DNA of 64,000 nucleotides, from contig CM026560.1 of the NCBI GenBank assembly GCA_015143295.1, positions 1,800,501 to 1,864,500 on the forward strand, written 5' to 3'. Positions 47,514 to 59,761 of this stretch are shown piece after piece. A program made the translations under genes and the position numbers. The notes under the pieces were generated by a model that did no database searches, was not told where the DNA came from, and was given only the letters and a program-made list of their open reading frames with translations. The stretch's first letter is position 1, and every line of letters begins with the position of its first letter. Source of the DNA: Tetracentron sinense (Eukaryota; Streptophyta; Magnoliopsida; Trochodendrales; Trochodendraceae).

Positions 47514-50113
47514 TGTAACGACCTCAAAACTCCACCTTGGTTATAATGGGATTTTGGGTTCGCTAAATTACTTATCCCGGCTTGACTTCCATGGCAATAA
47601 GGCATAACTAAAAGATAATGCTCTCAAAATAGTGATTATAAAATTCTTTCCATAAAAAAAAAAACTCTCATGCGATATATGATAACCCGATAGTAATCCA
47701 AATCCAAAAACATAAAGTGAAATGAGCTCAACATAACCCACCATGATCGAGTAGAATAAGGTCCTCAAAAAACAATGAATAATCTAAGCAACATCCTGAA
47801 AATGACATAAATCTAAAACAAGACAACTCAGAAAGTAACTACAATCTACTAGCATGGATAACTCTCAAAACCTCTGGCTCCTTCCTCTGGAAGCTCACCT
47901 ACTACTCTTTCTTCAAAATACTCCTCTTCCACCTAAGGAGTTGTTGCCTGAACCTGCGCTAGACCTATACGACAATAACAGGTCGATTGAGCATTGAATA
48001 CTCAGCGGATATCCAAACTAACCAACCATAGCACATGCATATATCCAATATCCAAATCATGTAACAATTGTAAAGTCACTACCAGTTTAGTATAACATGA
48101 ATATAAGCAGAGTGCGGAAACATGTGAACATCATGACTTCACTTGACCGTGCACTTGTGTAACACTTGAACTTGTGACTCTTGGACTTGTAACATGAATG
48201 CAATGCATGCTTGTTTTCCCATAAAAATAGTTATCGAGGTCTTTGTATTTAGATCCATGGAGGTGCATCGAGCTCTTAGATCCCAAATGTCCATGATAAT
48301 TATCCAAGACTTGAAATCTTATCCATGGAGAGCATCAACGAATACCGGAGCTACTTGAATTTCAGAGTCGTTGTAAAACCATGCAGTTTCTTGTTCTTGT
48401 ACTTGTATTTCAGTATTTAGAGTCCTTATACTTGTACTTGTCCTTGTATTTCAGTATTCAGTGTCCATGCAATGTCCATGTTCATGCAACATCCGTGTCC
48501 ATGCTTGTGTACTTGTGAGACTTGTAACTATCACACATGTGCACTTGTGCTTGAGTGTCGTGATTAACATCCGAATTCGGTCATCACTTAGATTCCATCT
48601 TCCGTCAAGAAACTCCGCAAGGTTACATCTCGTTAGTTAGAAAATTCCTGACATGAAGGACTTCTTCTAAGCATTGGCCTACCCGAATATCAATCACCAT
48701 GCAACTTGAATATTCATAACATTATCAAAAAATACTTCATATCTTAACATATTCATGTTAACATTTCTAACATCATTCTAAGCATAATTCATCATAACAT
48801 ATTTTATTATACTCATACAAGCCTTTTAATATCATCACTTACTATACTTAGTGTTCTTAGGCATTTTAACAAACACGTACAATGCATTAATTATGTATAC
48901 AATACCGTTCACATTTTCACATTCTCAAATCATATCACTACTCATTCATAAACCACATTTATCCCTTTCAAATCTCACACCAATCCACACATTCATCCAT
49001 TCTCCATTTTAACTCATCCACCATCATTTTCATTCAATCATAATCCATAAACATAATCCAAAATTCAATTTAAGCTTCTAGCATACAAATCCATCTATAT
49101 CCTTAATTAAAATGTAAATCCATACTTATTCATCATTTATCATAATAAATCAATAGCCATAATAATATAAAAGTTAGATGAGTGAAGATATCAATCTGAA
49201 ATCACATTTTCATTCTTTAATTCATCCATAATCATGTAGATCTCTTGATAATCCATAAATAATCTTATCTAAGCATACAAAACATCTTAATAAGGTTGAG
49301 TTAGAAGGATATCGACCTTAGGGATCCTTCCCTTGGATCCAAAACGCTCCCAAGATGATTAGGGGAAGATCTCCAAGCTTCCTCCTCCTTTTAAGAACAA
49401 TCTCGACCTTCACCAAGCACAACCCTCTTAGAAACCCTAGGTTTTCTCTCCCCTTTTGCCAAATTAGGTTAGAAATGGGTAGGATAGTATAAAACCTCAA
49501 AATGGGACCCCTATTTATAGTTTCAATGGTTAAAAACCCCAAAATCCACGTATTTTAATGAACCGGGTCGTATCCTGATGATCGATTGTCAATATGGATG
49601 ATCGATCGTCCAAATTCCCGAGGCTAAATCAATTTTTTGGGCTCCGGACGATCGATCGTCAAAAACCTGATGAGTAGTCCGGAAAATCGTATTTTGTTAT
49701 TTTGACCATAACTATTTACTCGCTCATCGGATTGTTGACGATTCAACTTGCGTTGGACTTGTCTTTGAAAGTGGAACAACTTTGGTGTTTTACAAAAATC
49801 CTAATTTTGAGTTTTTAAAGGTTTAAATTTGACTCCAAAGCTGATTGATCTGCAAAAACATCGCAAAACCTACTTTTGACTTAGCTTAGACTAAAAATAT
49901 GGAAAAACATTAAACATCAACCTTGAAGAGGGTTCCAAAACCTTTCTAATGGTTCAAGAATCACTAAATTCCGATAAACGGTGACAAAACTAAAGCTTCC
50001 TAAAGTTCAGGGTGTGTTAAGGCCTCCCTCTCTTTACAACTTTGATTAAGTTTAGATCACACCACACCCTTAATACTTGCATAAACAACATGAAAAAGAT
50101 TCAGGTCTCTACA
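47514..50113. mobile_element. Solo long LTR, about 2,600 bp
   Basis: Begins TGTAACGACC and ends GGTCTCTACA, giving TGTA.../...TACA inverted ends. Flanks CATTC and CATCT agree at three of five positions, so a decayed TSD is possible. No gag-pol remains. The size and start resemble long Ty3/gypsy LTRs, unproven here. It lies within the FAM10-like relic. Confidence 0.65.
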
Positions 50114-50655
50114 CATCTACCATTGAGCTTTTTTGTAGTTGGATCCTCAAATAAATAGGTAGAAGAAACTTAAAAAATCTAAGAACTTTTGATTCTGTAA
50201 ACCGCTCAAAATTTAACTTTCACAGTGCTAAATAAGGGTTTTATACAACCTTTAAGCAATTAAAGAGCTTAGTCTAACAAAATGGCTAGAAACAAAGATA
50301 CCGTATCGAGATGCAAGTTGGAGGAGATTCGGCAAGCTTGCAAGCTCGAGGAAGCTTAGCACCGACACTGAAACAAAATATCCCAAAAATGAGAAAAATT
50401 AAATACAAATAAAGAGAGATTCTGAATCATTCTTCATCGTTTGAATCCAAACCCTATACATAATAAATGATCAATATATCTCAATACATTCCTTTAAAAA
50501 AAATATCAAGCTCAACATCTTACCATTTGTGTATCTTGACGTGAGACCCTTCTGACCTCTCCACAAGACATTATGTGAGGCTCCAAGTTCAACTGATACT
50601 TATATAAGAAAACTATGGTGATCATATTACATGATCAATGGGTAATTATAAAGAA

Positions 50656-50700
50656 CTAGCGGAAGGCACGTGCGATGCACGTGAGTGTACAGTCCTACTG
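50656..50700 (-). mobile_element. Helitron 3' terminus, minus orientation
   Basis: On the minus strand: hairpin ACGTGCATCGCACGTGCC, then CTTCCG, then CTAG, followed by T. This matches the plant Helitron 3' rule (short hairpin about ten bases before CTRR, T at the target). The Helitron body would extend to higher coordinates, the side where the minus-strand RepHel lies. Confidence 0.6.
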
Positions 50701-51453
50701 TATGTAAAATAGTTGACGAATTGACAGTAATTTATTTAACAACCTAATGGGAAAAAAAATTGATTTCTAGTTCAGAATAAAGTACGAAACTTCCAATCAA
50801 AAGAAATTTATTTAACAACCTAATATTAGCATTTGAGAATAATAATTAAAAAATAAATTAGAAGGCTAAAATTGATTAAAGGTGAGAAGCATTGAGTTTA
50901 TCTCAATATTAAACGGTTAGGATTAAAGGTGATTGGCATTAAAAAAGATAAAATACACCAACTCAAATCCTAGCCGTTAGTGGTTAGTTCTTAACACCAC
51001 TAAATGTCACACCCCTTCCAATGGGGTAAACACCCCTAGATGAAGTAGGTTCCAAATAGCGAGGAATTGCTAGGAACCTGCTAGGTGGAAAACATAATTC
51101 TAATCATGAACCTGCTAAAACATATGCATTCATGCGTATTCCTGAAACATAGAACATACATATAGAATTCCAAAAATCCGGATGCCACGGACTAAATCTA
51201 CTATCATACAAATATCTCGCATCTAAAAAAATTAAATCCTTGGACATCCATATATAGATCCAAAATGCAAGAGTCTAATGACAGTGCTATGTCTAGAAAT
51301 AAAAGGAGACCTCAATTGAAGACACAATGATGACTTTGCGACACGATCTCTATTAACTCGGCGAAAGACTGCTCCCTATCAAAAAATGTTGCTAATCTGA
51401 AATGAGAAAAAATAACAGAGTGAGACATGGCTCAGTGAACAAATATCAACTAT

Positions 51454-51800
51454 CATAAAATAAGAATATTTAACCATAATATCATTCTTATTTTGAAAAT
51501 TTTCGCTAGAGTCTCCTCTAAAAATAGAGGGTTTCAAATTTTTATATACATTACCTGAAAACCTGTTCATAAAATAAGAACATTTAACAATAATATCTTC
51601 CTTCTTATTTAGAAAAATTTCGCCAAAGCCTCCTCTAAAAATAGAGGGTTTCAAAATTTTTATATATTACCTGTAAAACATGTTCATAAAATAAGAACAT
51701 TTAACCATAATATATTCCTTCTTATTTAGAAAAATTTCGCCAGAGTCTCCTCTAAAAATAGAGGGTTTCAAAATTTTTATGCATTACCTGTAAGACCTGT
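51454..51800. repeat. Tandem repeat, three copies of 114-117 bp
   Basis: Units start CATAAAATAAGAA at 51454, 51568 and 51685; each contains TTTCGCCAGAGTCTCCTCTA and AAAATAGAGGGTTTC. Confidence 0.9.
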
Positions 51801-51976
51801 TCCAAAAAGAATGCATTCAAACATATCATATATAATCCTCACTCTTCAAATTTCTCATAAATACTACTTTAACATCATCAATAATTTTTCCAACAATAAA
51901 TAGTGAGTACAAAATTTCTTAGTAGAATACCCTTATCATATTTCATACATATCCATACTACTCGTCTCCATACTAC

Positions 51977-52021
51977 CTGTTTGACTATACACTGACGTGC
52001 ATCGCATGTGCCTTCCGCTAG
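51977..52021 (+). mobile_element. Helitron 3' terminus, plus orientation
   Basis: ACGTGCATCGCATGTGCC then CTTCCGCTAG and a following T. It is the near-exact inverted partner of 50656-50700, similar for about 45 bases and even beyond CTAG (AAGAA/TTCTT). Its Helitron body would extend to lower coordinates. Confidence 0.6.
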
Positions 52022-52223
52022 TTCTTAATCATAGAAGCAATGAATTTGTTAAATTTTGAAGTCCAATGCAGGAATACAGAGACAGGTAGCAACAAAAACT
52101 AAAATCAAGGGGAAAGTGTTAATTTTTTAAGGAACCCTTTTGAGGTATTTTGAATCAAAACACATTCAATAAATAGCCAATTTGGAAAAAAATAAATTTA
52201 TAACATAAGAATAAGAATAAAGA

Positions 52224-52605
52224 CTTGGTATTCACATTTAGCAGCAATCGCCTCGGAGAGGGCAATAATGTGAAGCTTGAGGGGTCTCTTGGATTCTTGT
52301 CCTTCAATTTTGTTCAACCGAAGAGAAAGTGAAAGATCTCAAACATAAAATGAACTGATAATAAGAGAGAAAAAAATCAACTCACACAACAAAATAACTA
52401 ATCATGACAAAAGGCACAGAAAGCTCAAACCAAACCTTACCTTTTACTGAATACATGATGCCAGATGTTGGATTGAGCAAAATCACTTCCTCCAGCTTAC
52501 CTAATTAGCATAAACCTATCAGAACCTTCAAACATATTATCATCCATAAAAAGCAAAGAAATAAAAGTAAACAATGTACCTTTCGAGAGTGCTTCCACGG
52601 CCTGG
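52224..52605 (-). pseudogene. Second FAM10/HIP-like fragment
   Basis: Minus-strand pieces AVEALSKG (52580-52605) and KLEEVILLNPTSGIMYSVK (52440-52500) match the first TPR of FAM10/HIP (family LNPTSAIMYxxRA). A further piece near 52230-52310 (ALSEAIAAK) has no clear match. It lies between the Helitron end at 50656 and the helicase, in the same orientation, so capture by the Helitron is possible. Confidence 0.5.
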
Positions 52606-53572
52606 AACTCAATGACAGAAAATTTAGATCAACGGTCTGATGTAAAAATTACACTACACATGCAAACCAAAAAATAATAATTTAATTACACTCAAAGCCA
52701 AATGCAAACCCTAAAAAAAAGATGACGATAGATTATTGATATTCGAATCTTGGAAAACTAAGAATTATCTCAGGTGGGTTGAACTTGGTTGTCTGAAAAA
52801 TGTCAGATAAATAAATGGGATAGTCCTGTTAGGTTGGCTTTACATCAGCACTGGATCACCATTGGCCATGATAAAGAACATCAACTCCAAAGTATCGGAC
52901 TTTATAAGTCTCTGCAAAAGAAACACACCCTAATACTACTCTTAAAGTCATTGGTTTTCATCTTAAATCTGTCAATTTTTCCATGGTTTCACTCGAGTCC
53001 ACTTCTTTTGGGGTTTGAGAGGAGATAGAGCCTAGAGGAGGACCATGCATATTCCTAAAAACCTTCAATCGAGACCTTGACCTCATTTCCCACCACTCAT
53101 TTCCTTCCCAGCCCCCTCAAATGGTTTAACAAAAATTTGTAATCAAGCTTGGACTTCCTCAATGACCTCTTTATCATACCACGTTCACATATTAAAAAAA
53201 AAAAAGACCTCTCTTTTAAGAGTTGGGATCATAGCCAATTGCAATTGAATTCAAATTGCATATGTGGTAGATGTTGATTGGAAGATAAATATTTTTTAAA
53301 ATTTAAATTTTCTGCTATTTTTCCCCGCATCCAATCGGCATCTGCCATATATGCAATTGAATTCTTTTGATTTCAATTGGAATTGCCTGTGATCCTATCT
53401 CCTATTTTAAATTTAGATGGTTGTCGTATCACGCAAGAAACCTTGCTTCTGAAAGACCTCGTGTGCCTTGAACCTTTGAGGATATCGTAGAGAAATTTCA
53501 TCCCAGATACAAAAAATGTTCAAACTCTCGTTGTAACACATTCTTACTTTTCTTTGTACAATTTAGAAAAAG
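52606..53572. other. Non-coding interval
   Basis: No gene recognised. Contains the palindromic MITE at 53225-53395. Confidence 0.5.
53225..53395. mobile_element. Palindromic MITE, about 171 bp
   Basis: Left GGGATCATAGCCAATTGCAA and right (reverse complement) GGATCACAGGCAATTCCAA; inverted similarity continues through GCATATGTGGTAGATG-like words, so most of the element folds on itself. No clear TSD. Confidence 0.65.
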
Positions 53573-53679
53573 TCATCGAATTACCTTTAAATTAGAAATC
53601 AAAAAACTGTTATGTTGACACTCAAAAATCATTGTTATGGTATCGTCACTGCAAACTTTTATATCCGTATGTGTGAGCC

Positions 53680-53712
53680 TTAATCTATACATTGCATCGC
53701 ATGTGCCTTCCA
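53680..53712 (+). mobile_element. Decayed Helitron 3' end fragment
   Basis: CTATACATTGCATCGCATG then TGCCTTCC, as in 51990-52016, but CTAG is replaced by ACAG. Probably an old copy. Confidence 0.4.
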
Positions 53713-54493
53713 CAGAGCGTTCCTGAGGTTGCAATATCGGGGGCGACTCTGGTAAAAACCTAAATAGATGCATAAGAATAAACACCAGAGCATCAGTGTG
53801 AGACGAAAATGCAAAAGACAAATTTGACCAGTAAGGATGCACATTTCGTTTCATAGATTTCATTATATCGTACAAAATTAGTAAACAATGAACAAAAACA
53901 ATGAAGAACAGAATGTTATGTGTAGCGAATGTAGAGCAAAAGATATGGAAAATTAATTAAAAACAACAACATACAAAATAACTTCTCCATCACCAAATAT
54001 ATAGAGATTTGTCTAAAAGATGCGACTCCTGTAACGATTAAAAACTAAAAAGATTTTGTAATTACAATATATCTAAAAAATTAATCTTAATAAGGATGCA
54101 ATAGTCATATACGAACAACATGACTTACCATTGTATATATCTGTGATCTTATGGTTGAAATCCGCAATTCCATTACTTTCCGAGCCAACATTGTAGAAAG
54201 ATCGTTTGGCCAAATGCGCATAAAAATTGATTTCACATTTGTCCGTTTAGGCCAATCATGAGAAGTTATTGAAATTTTCTTATTCGCAAGTATATGCCCC
54301 ACATAAGTTGGTCGAGCACGTTTGAATGGTGGTTCAGTGAAGTCATTAGCATCTCTGCATCTCATTCTTGAAATATTGGAAATTGTGATCTTATGATTTT
54401 TTTATGTTGGACAAACAATAAGAGAATTAATATATAATTTCAAAATCTTTACAATATAAGATAGAATATATGATAAAAGATGTAATACCTTCC
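53713..54493 (-). other. Sequence downstream of the helicase, unassigned
   Basis: An 86-codon minus frame at 54105-54365 (MRCRDANDFTEPPFK) could be an extra Helitron exon, but I recognise no domain. Nothing else seen. Confidence 0.35.
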
Positions 54494-57071
54494 TCATGTA
54501 AGTAAAACCTCTTTGTATACAACATTTTTTGTATGAGTCTCAATTCTGCCCTGTACAATCCCATTTTTGACCAAAATTTTGGTGTTTTCTTTTGAAATCC
54601 CTCTTGATAATGCCACGTACAATTGCCCGTGACTAAAAACATGTTGTGGAAGATATATTCCAACATGAGGAATTGTTTGACCTTGTGACTTGTTAATTGT
54701 TAGAGCAAAACTCAACCTCACTGGGAATTGTTTCCTTTTCAGAATGAAAGGCAGTTGTATATTTTCTAAAGGCTTGAGAGGAATGCGTGGTAGAAAAACT
54801 CTTGTCCCACGATGTAGGCCTGTAGCGATTTCTGCATCAATAAGATTTCTTTGAAAACCACAACATAGTAGCCGAGTTCCGTTGCACAAACCAGATTGTG
54901 GATCAAGATTTCTAAGAAGGATAATTGACGCTCCTAGTTTAAGAGTCAATTTATGAGGGGGCAAACCACCTGGAGCAATAGAGTTTAAAAACTCTTGTTG
55001 ATATAAATTCAGTGTCTCATCTTCAACCGTATCAAATGAATAGTAAATGACTTCATTTCCAGGAAATATTTTGATGATTTTGTCATTGAGAATGTCGACA
55101 CAATCATTTGTTGGCGTCAATATAGCCCTGTTGACCATATAATCAAGATCATTTGCATTTTGTAGAAGACTTGGAAACACTTCTGATATTAACTTTATAA
55201 CAGAGTCTTCATTTTCATATGCAATGACAATATCAGTCGGTAATTTTATCATATCTTCATCTATATATGGCTCGTTTCCATTACCAATTCTTAGTAAAAA
55301 AATCTGAGTAGTTTGGATCTGCACGCGCTCTCATATTCTCTTTTAGACTGATGACTTGAACATGTTGCCAAATGTTCGATTTCACTAAGCATGCATCAAC
55401 AGTTTCTGCACGTGTGCCGTGTGTAACAACAGGTAGTACCTGACGGAAGTCGCCCCCCAAAACAAATACCTTTCCTCCAAATAGTAGGGAATTGCCCATT
55501 ATATCCTTCAATGTTCTGTCCAATGCTTCAAAAGCATGACGATGTGTCATGGTTGCCTCATCCCATATAAAAATGCTGGCTTGTTGTAATAATTCTGCAA
55601 TGTCGGATTGTTTCATAATGTTACACATAGACGATGAATCCAAACGTATAGGTATCTTGAATCTTGAATGTGCAGTACGTCCGCCTGGTATCAAAGTTGC
55701 AGCTATCCCTGAGGTTGCAGTAGCTATTGCAATTTTTCCAAATTTTCTAATAGAAGCTAGCAATGCACGATATAAGAATGTCTTCCCAGTTCCACCAGGA
55801 CCATCAATAAAGTACACTGTACCTTGATATCGATGTACAGAAGCAATTATTGTATTGAATGCAAAATTTTGTTTAGTATTTAATTTATCGATTGCAGTAA
55901 TATCCTCATTAGGTATATCCACAGAGAGTACGAGATCTATTAGCTTAGACGTTGGTATGGTGGAAACAACTTCATCATCTACTTGAGGAAGGTTGAAATC
56001 AGATAAAGTCTTATTATGTTGCTGGAGCAAATTTTGTAGATCTTTAAGAAGTCGGTTGCTACGAATTCTATGAGAATTTGTAGAACTTGTTGGATAATCC
56101 TCAGACATGTAGTTGTGAAACTCCTCCCATAATTCAGATACCTTCGTAGGATTACAGTATACAAAGATAGTGACAAACAATCGGCGCAGTGATGTTGGCA
56201 ATTTGGAATTAACTGCTTCATGGAGACACTCTCTTATGTCATTATCACTTTCAAGCAATCCTCGTTGTTCAGCAACTTGTTTGAAAGTTTGATAATGAAT
56301 TCCATTATAAACCAGTAAATCATCAAAAGATGTTGGACCTCTTACATGATTAAGAAGTAACCTTAGAAAATATCAATCGCCTTCCATTGGTGAAACTGTA
56401 TACAATCGTCCTATCACACGTATTTTATTTCTTCTTCTCCTCCAAAACTTCTCCCGTTCTATCCAACGATATTTTTCTGGAAATTCACGATATAGATATC
56501 TTCGTGCTTCAATGTCAGTTACATTTGTAGCAAAAAATTATGTCAACATCGTTTTCAGAATATGATCATCAGCCAACACATCTGGAAGGTATTGATGACT
56601 ATAATACCTAACTTGTTGTTTATTGCGCAAGTGAATTTGTAAAGGCTCAACCGAAGGATATATCCGATGTAGCTGAAAGTTTAACATTCACCAAAGAGAT
56701 TCAGGAGCACATATCCATCAAACATCGACAAATTGAGAAATTTCATCATCACAATTACTGCGTGATACTTCCATGGATACACGATCTGGGCCCTTGTAGA
56801 CATACTTATACAGGTACTTCACAGATTTAATGCTAGCACATACTTCAACATTGAGGTGGCAATCAAACTTACGAAGTAACCAAGGGTTGTAAGGGACTAT
56901 CCATCGATTGTCTACCGACTTATTTGCATTATTATTGTGATGAACAAAACGTCCATCATCACGGCGTCGATAAACTGGATAAGAGTTGTTGCCTTGAATT
57001 GTTGCTGCTGTGAATTTTCGTGGATAACCCTTCTTGCAAATTCCATCTTTCATGCATGGAGCATTTATCCT
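54494..57071 (-). pseudogene. Helitron RepHel, C-terminal part: catalytic Tyr region and Pif1-like helicase
   Basis: Rolling-circle transposase of a Helitron. From the Copia boundary: NAPCMKDGICKKGYPRKF, the Tyr-containing YLYKYVYKGPDRV near 56800, then GPTSFDDLLVYNG near 56330. The SF1 helicase follows: Walker A GPGGTGKTF near 55795, IWDEATMTHRHAF (motif II), LGGDFRQVLPVV, then ALTINKSQGQTI and YVALSRG near 54640. Lesions: TGA near 56370 where the family has an aromatic before YFLRLLL; other stops near 56540-56710; and a frameshift near 55290 (SDFFTK versus QIFLLRIG). Stop at 54494. It continues the ORF at 61721-63268 across the Copia insertion. Confidence 0.88.
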
Positions 57072-57315
57072 TATCAAATTTGCTCAATCACCCTCAATCG
57101 AGTGGTCCTTTTCTTATATAGAAGTCATTTTCCCTAATTACAATATATCCCTTAATTACAATATCTCCTAATTACAGCATCTTCTAATTCAGGAAAGATA
57201 TTTATAGATCTATTTCCTAAATAACTATACAACGATTTATGGTAGGTTTGACAGATTTGTTTCCTAAATAAATGTAGAACAATTTATCGTAAGTTTGCTG
57301 TCTATCCTACTGACA
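57072..57315 (-). repeat. 3' LTR of the 57-61.7-kb Copia element
   Basis: 244 bp, next to the polypurine tract at 57316-57328. Confidence 0.9.
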
Positions 57316-57322
57316 TCCCCCC

Positions 57323-59761
57323 TCAAATTGATGTTGGTCGATCAAGAAGCATCAATTTGCCAACAAGAAATTGATGACGTAGTCGTGTCATAGCTTTGGT
57401 GAAGATGTCCGCGATCTGAAGGTCGCTTGAGACATGTGGAAGAGAGATAACCCGAGTATCAACAGCTTCCCGAATAGAATGGCAGTCCACCTCGATATGT
57501 TTGGTACGCTCGTGATAGACGGGATTTGTAGCGATTTGAATAGCACTCGTATTATCAGCATGAAGAGGAGTGGGAGTAGATTGAGGAAAACCTATTTCAG
57601 CAAGTAAGCCACGGAGCCACACAATCTCCGAGCAGGCTGATGACATGGCACGGTACTCTGACTCGGTTGAAGATTTGGAAACACGATCCTGTTTCTTACT
57701 CTTCCAAGAGATAAGTGAATCACCAAGAAACATACACCACCCGGTGACAGATCGGCGAGTATCAGGACATCCTGCCCAGTCAGCATCACTAAAAGCCACA
57801 AGGTGAAGAGGAGTACCAGTAGAGAAGAACAAGCCACGGTGAGAGGAGCCGCGGAGATATCGAATAATTCGGCGGACCGCGGCAAGATGAAGGTGGCGAG
57901 GAGACTGCATAAATTAACTGACTTGCTAGACAGCAAAGGAGATGTCAGGCCGTGTAATAGTGAGATAATTGAGACTACCAACTAACTGGCGAAACACCGT
58001 GGGATCAGGAAGGAGATCCCCCTCCTCACGTCGATACTTGACATTCACTTCCCAAGGAGTATCCACTGAAGAGGAGTCCTGCAAACCAGACAAGGAAATC
58101 AAGTCTTCCGTGTATTTATGCTGATGTAGGAAAACCCCAGATGAATCGGACTGAACTTCCAAACCGAGGAAATACCGGAGAGGACCAAGATCTTTCATAT
58201 GGAAGGAATCATGAAGATGCTGCTTGAGCTGATCAATGAGAGCAGAATCAGTCCCAGTGATGACAATGTCGTCGACATAAACCAGAAGAAGAACGATACC
58301 AACAGAAGTTGTACGAAGAAACAACGAAGAATCATACTGGCTTTGGATGAAAGAAAACCGAAGTAAGGTAGCCCGGAACTTATCAAACCAGGCCCGAGGA
58401 GCCTGTTTCAAACCATAAAGAGAGCGCTTCAGCTTACACACATTTGACGTCGACGACGAGCAAAGGCCAGGAGGAGGTGTCATGTAAACATCTTCCTGTA
58501 AATCACCATGAAGAAATGCGTTCTTCACATCCATCTGGCAAAGGGACCATTCCTGAGAGGCTGCAAGGGCAATAATAGTACGCACAGTGGTCATTTTAGC
58601 GACAGGAGCAAAGGTCTCCTCATAGTCAACCCCATACTCCTGGCGGTTACCAAGGGCAACCAAACGAGCCTTATAACGGTCCACAGACCCATCAGGCCGA
58701 AGATTCACAGAAAAAACCCACTTACACCCAATTAGCTTGACATGAGAAGGACAAGGGACCATGTCCCAAGTCTGATTTTCTTGAAGAGCTTGAAGTTCTT
58801 CCTGCATAGCCTTTTGCCAACACTCATGTTTATCAGCTTGTGAGTAGGAATTAGGAATCGACACAGTTGATAAGGTAGCCGTGAAGGTATGAGGGAAACC
58901 ATACCTATCCGGTGGATGAGAAGCACGGCCAGATCGTCGAGGAGGATGCAAAACGGGATCAGGTGGCAGATCAGACTCAGGAAGGGGTAGAGTTGGTCGA
59001 CAGCGTTCATACACAAAACCAGGCTTGAAGCGTTCAGGAGGGCACATCAAATCATCAAAGTGAGGAAGAACAGAAACTGCAGGAGATGATGTAATAGAAC
59101 TAGGAAAGAAACATTGATGCTCAAAGAAAACGACATTACGAGATATATGAAATTTATTGGAAGAAGCATCATAGCACACAAATCCTTTGTGAGATAAATT
59201 ATATCCCATAAAGGCACATTTCACAGATTGTGCAGAGAGTTTGTGACGTTGATGCGGAGGTAAATGCACAAAACAGACACAGCCAAAAGTGTGTAAGTCA
59301 AGAAAGTTAGGGTGCTGCTTATGCAGACGATAGTATGGAGAGTCGAAATTTAGCACTTTAGAAGGCAACCTATTAATCAAATATACTGCTGTAGCTAAAG
59401 CTTCAACCCAAAATTTAGGAGGAACAGAAGATGCAAGTAACAAGGTCCTAGTAACATCTAACAAATGTCGATTTTTGCGCTCAGCCACGCCATTCTGTTG
59501 AGGCGTATAAGGACACGAGCGGTGAGAAACAATTCCTTTGTGACGAAGAAACTCAAGAAATTCATGAGACATATATTCTCCACCAGAATCAGATCGTAAA
59601 GTCTTAATGCTAGTGGTAAATTGATTCTCAACATATGCTAGAAACGATTTGAAAACAGCAAAGACTTCAGACTTATAGCGCAGAAAATATACCCAAGTAT
59701 ACCGACTATAGTCATCTATGAATGTTAATGAGCATGAGAAATGACAGGAGTAATGCCCCAT
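57323..59761 (-). pseudogene. Copia integrase core, reverse transcriptase and RNase H
   Basis: LTFIDDYSRYTW, LRSDSGGEYMS and PYTPQQNGVAERKNRH (catalytic Glu intact), then YKARLVALGNRQEYG, QMDVKNAFLHGDL, GLKQAPRAWF and YVDDIVITG near 58255. Two stops, TAG 57926-57928 and TAA 57914-57916, cut it before RNase H (FSDADWAGCPDTRRSVTGW, SSTESEYRAMSS, KHIEVDCHSIREAV), which runs to 57323. The upstream frame ends in a frameshift near 59725-59760, just after HSDVWG. Confidence 0.88.

Larger units (their letters stand above)
50114..52223. other. Non-coding interval with Helitron ends and tandem repeat
   Basis: No gene recognised. Holds inverted Helitron-like 3' ends at 50656 and 52021 and the three-copy repeat at 51454-51800. 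Confidence 0.55.

Noticed and set aside
51454..51800. CRISPR-like array
   Set aside because: A plant nuclear context with long, contiguous 114-117-bp units and no short repeat/spacer alternation.
54105..54365. Possible replication protein A exon of the Helitron
   Set aside because: Plant Helitrons may carry an RPA gene, but this 86-codon frame shows no OB-fold or zinc-finger pattern.
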